From contig WTAX01000113.1 in the NCBI GenBank assembly GCA_013139395.1, positions 1 to 7,413 on the forward strand: 7,413 bases of DNA. Direction: 5' to 3'. Source of the DNA: Gammaproteobacteria bacterium. GTDB lineage: Bacteria; Pseudomonadota; Gammaproteobacteria; GRL18. This document shows, piece by piece, positions 6,174 to 7,413 of the stretch (its first letter is position 1; every line of letters begins with the position of its first letter). A model generated the notes under the pieces. It made no database searches and was not told where the DNA came from. It saw only the letters and a program-made list of their open reading frames with translations. Both the position numbers and the translations under genes were made by a program.

Positions 6174-7413
6174 TGGCTTATAACACTGCCTCAGCATCAG
6201 CTAAAAACAATACCCTCTACTGGCATGATTATGAAACCTTCGGCATCGATCCTAAACGGGATCGCCCGGTCCAGTTTGCTGGTATTCGAACCGATGAAGA
6301 ACTCAATATTATTGGTGAACCTCTGGTTATTTATTGTCGGCCTGCCGATGATTTTTTACCCAGTCCTCAAGCGTGTATGGTGACCGGAATTTCACCTCAG
6401 TCAGCACTTAAAAAAGGACTGAATGAAGCTGAATTTATCGCTAAAATTCATGCTGAATTTTCTCGACCGGGTACCTGCACCGTTGGCTATAATAATATTC
6501 GTTTTGATGACGAATTTACCCGCTATACTTTATATCGAAACTTCTATGATCCCTATGCCAGAGAATGGCAAAATGGTAATTCACGATGGGATATTATTGA
6601 TCTATTAAGACTGACAAAAGCACTACGACCACAGGGTATCAACTGGCCTGAACGTGATGATGGTCAAACCAGCTTTAGATTAGAAGAGCTAAGTAAGGCA
6701 AATAACATTGCTCATGAATCAGCACATGATGCACTCTCTGATGTACTGGCAACGATTGAAGTCGCACGTCTGGTCAAAAACCAGCAACCCCGTCTCTATC
6801 AATATATTTATGAACACCGTTCCAAACACAAGGTACAGGACTTATTTAACTTACAAAAACAAACACCTCTGGTTCACATCAGTGGAATGTATCCGGCAGA
6901 ACGAGGACACTTAGGTATTGTGGTACCTATTGCCATGGATGCCAATAATAAAAATGCCTTAATTGTTTATGAACTGCATACTGATCCCACTGCTTTTCTT
7001 AATATGAATGCTGAACAGATCAAACATTTGACGTTTACTAAAACAGAGGATTTATCTGAAGGTGAACAACGTCTGCCACTTAAAACAATTCATTTAAACA
7101 AGTGCCCTATTTTAGTACCACTAAAAACTCTGACAGAAGACAATATAAAACAATGGGCAATTAATCTTGAACAATGCGCCCAACATTTAAACACCCTTAA
7201 AACTGATCAAAGTCTATCCGAACGAGTTCAAAATGCCTTTAAACAATCCTACTCAACTGCATCCAGTGATAGCGATCCTGATCAAAGTCTTTATTCCGGT
7301 GGCTTCTTCTCACCAGCGGACAAAGATAAAATGGCTATTATCAGAAAAACAAAAAGCACTGAGCTGGGTGATTTGGATCTTAACTTTGAAGATGAACGGC
7401 TCGAAGAAATGCT
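6173..7413 (+). CDS. sbcB: Exodeoxyribonuclease I, C-terminus cut by window end
   Basis: SbcB degrades single-stranded DNA from the 3' end in recombination and mismatch repair. The 413 residues visible align with E. coli exonuclease I from its N terminus; about 65-70 residues should lie beyond the window. The DEDDh active site is complete: D19 and E21 in HDYETFG, D112 in YNNIRFDDE, and H185 and D190 in AHDALSDV. Other shared stretches include NSRWDI, ALRPQGINWPE and the KHKVQ segment. The exonuclease domain covers about 15-195, the SH3-like domain about 210-350, and the C-terminal helical part begins near 360 (GGFFSPADK). Together these form the single-strand DNA groove in the E. coli enzyme. 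The ATG overlaps the previous TAA by one base (TAATG), and only a weak A-rich ribosome site precedes it, so translation probably depends on the upstream gene. Confidence 0.97.
   Translation, partial: MAYNTASASAKNNTLYWHDYETFGIDPKRDRPVQFAGIRTDEELNIIGEPLVIYCRPADDFLPSPQACMVTGISPQSALKKGLNEAEFIAKIHAEFSRPGTCTVGYNNIRFDDEFTRYTLYRNFYDPYAREWQNGNSRWDIIDLLRLTKALRPQGINWPERDDGQTSFRLEELSKANNIAHESAHDALSDVLATIEVARLVKNQQPRLYQYIYEHRSKHKVQDLFNLQKQTPLVHISGMYPAERGHLGIVVPIAMDANNKNALIVYELHTDPTAFLNMNAEQIKHLTFTKTEDLSEGEQRLPLKTIHLNKCPILVPLKTLTEDNIKQWAINLEQCAQHLNTLKTDQSLSERVQNAFKQSYSTASSDSDPDQSLYSGGFFSPADKDKMAIIRKTKSTELGDLDLNFEDERLEEM

Noticed and set aside
5913..6197. Open minus-strand frame opposite the DPW repeats
   Set aside because: It is a by-product of the biased codon use of the acidic repeat tail; the product is Phe, Arg and Cys rich with no start signal and no recognisable domain.
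6173..7413. SbcB as part of an anti-phage defence system with the VWA gene
   Set aside because: The exonuclease is a close match to the housekeeping E. coli enzyme with all catalytic residues, and no other defence gene or mobile element is in view.

Overview
The window looks like chromosomal DNA from an AT-rich gammaproteobacterium. The fabB product follows E. coli KAS I almost motif for motif. The sbcB product follows E. coli exonuclease I in the same way, and SbcB is largely a gammaproteobacterial protein. I cannot name the genus. There are no tRNAs, rRNAs, insertion sequences, CRISPR arrays or phage genes. Almost all the DNA is coding, and the only sizeable gap is about 300 bp between two divergent units.

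Left part (1-1451): the end of a HAD subfamily IB phosphatase gene is followed, 24 bp later, by a single-domain response regulator (141-521, +). Facing it, with 15 bp between the stop codons, is a receiver fused to an RsbW/SpoIIAB-like ATPase domain (537-1451, -). Two receiver proteins therefore meet tail to tail.

Middle part (1455-2994): fabB (KAS I, unsaturated fatty acid synthesis) is transcribed leftward. The receiver-ATPase gene starts 3 bases after its stop codon, so the two appear to form an operon. The intergenic region holds a good sigma-70-like promoter for each direction. The fabB promoter carries a perfect 8-bp palindrome touching its -35 box, which is a candidate operator.

Right part (2995-7413): three rightward genes are tied by one-base stop/start overlaps (TAGTG, TAATG). 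The first encodes a secreted, membrane-anchored von Willebrand factor A protein with an intact MIDAS. The second encodes a single-pass membrane protein with a coiled coil and a long acidic cytoplasmic tail. The third is sbcB, cut by the window end. The second protein's tail carries four copies of a DPWADALAEQ motif whose DNA has diverged almost only at synonymous sites. The motif resembles the short conserved N-terminal segment of the flagellar switch protein FliN.

The least explained part is this VWA / repeat-tail pair coupled to a DNA-repair exonuclease. By predicted topology, the VWA protein senses or binds something in the periplasm, and the partner displays repeated peptide motifs in the cytoplasm. 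Whether SbcB shares a function with them or only a transcript cannot be told from sequence.
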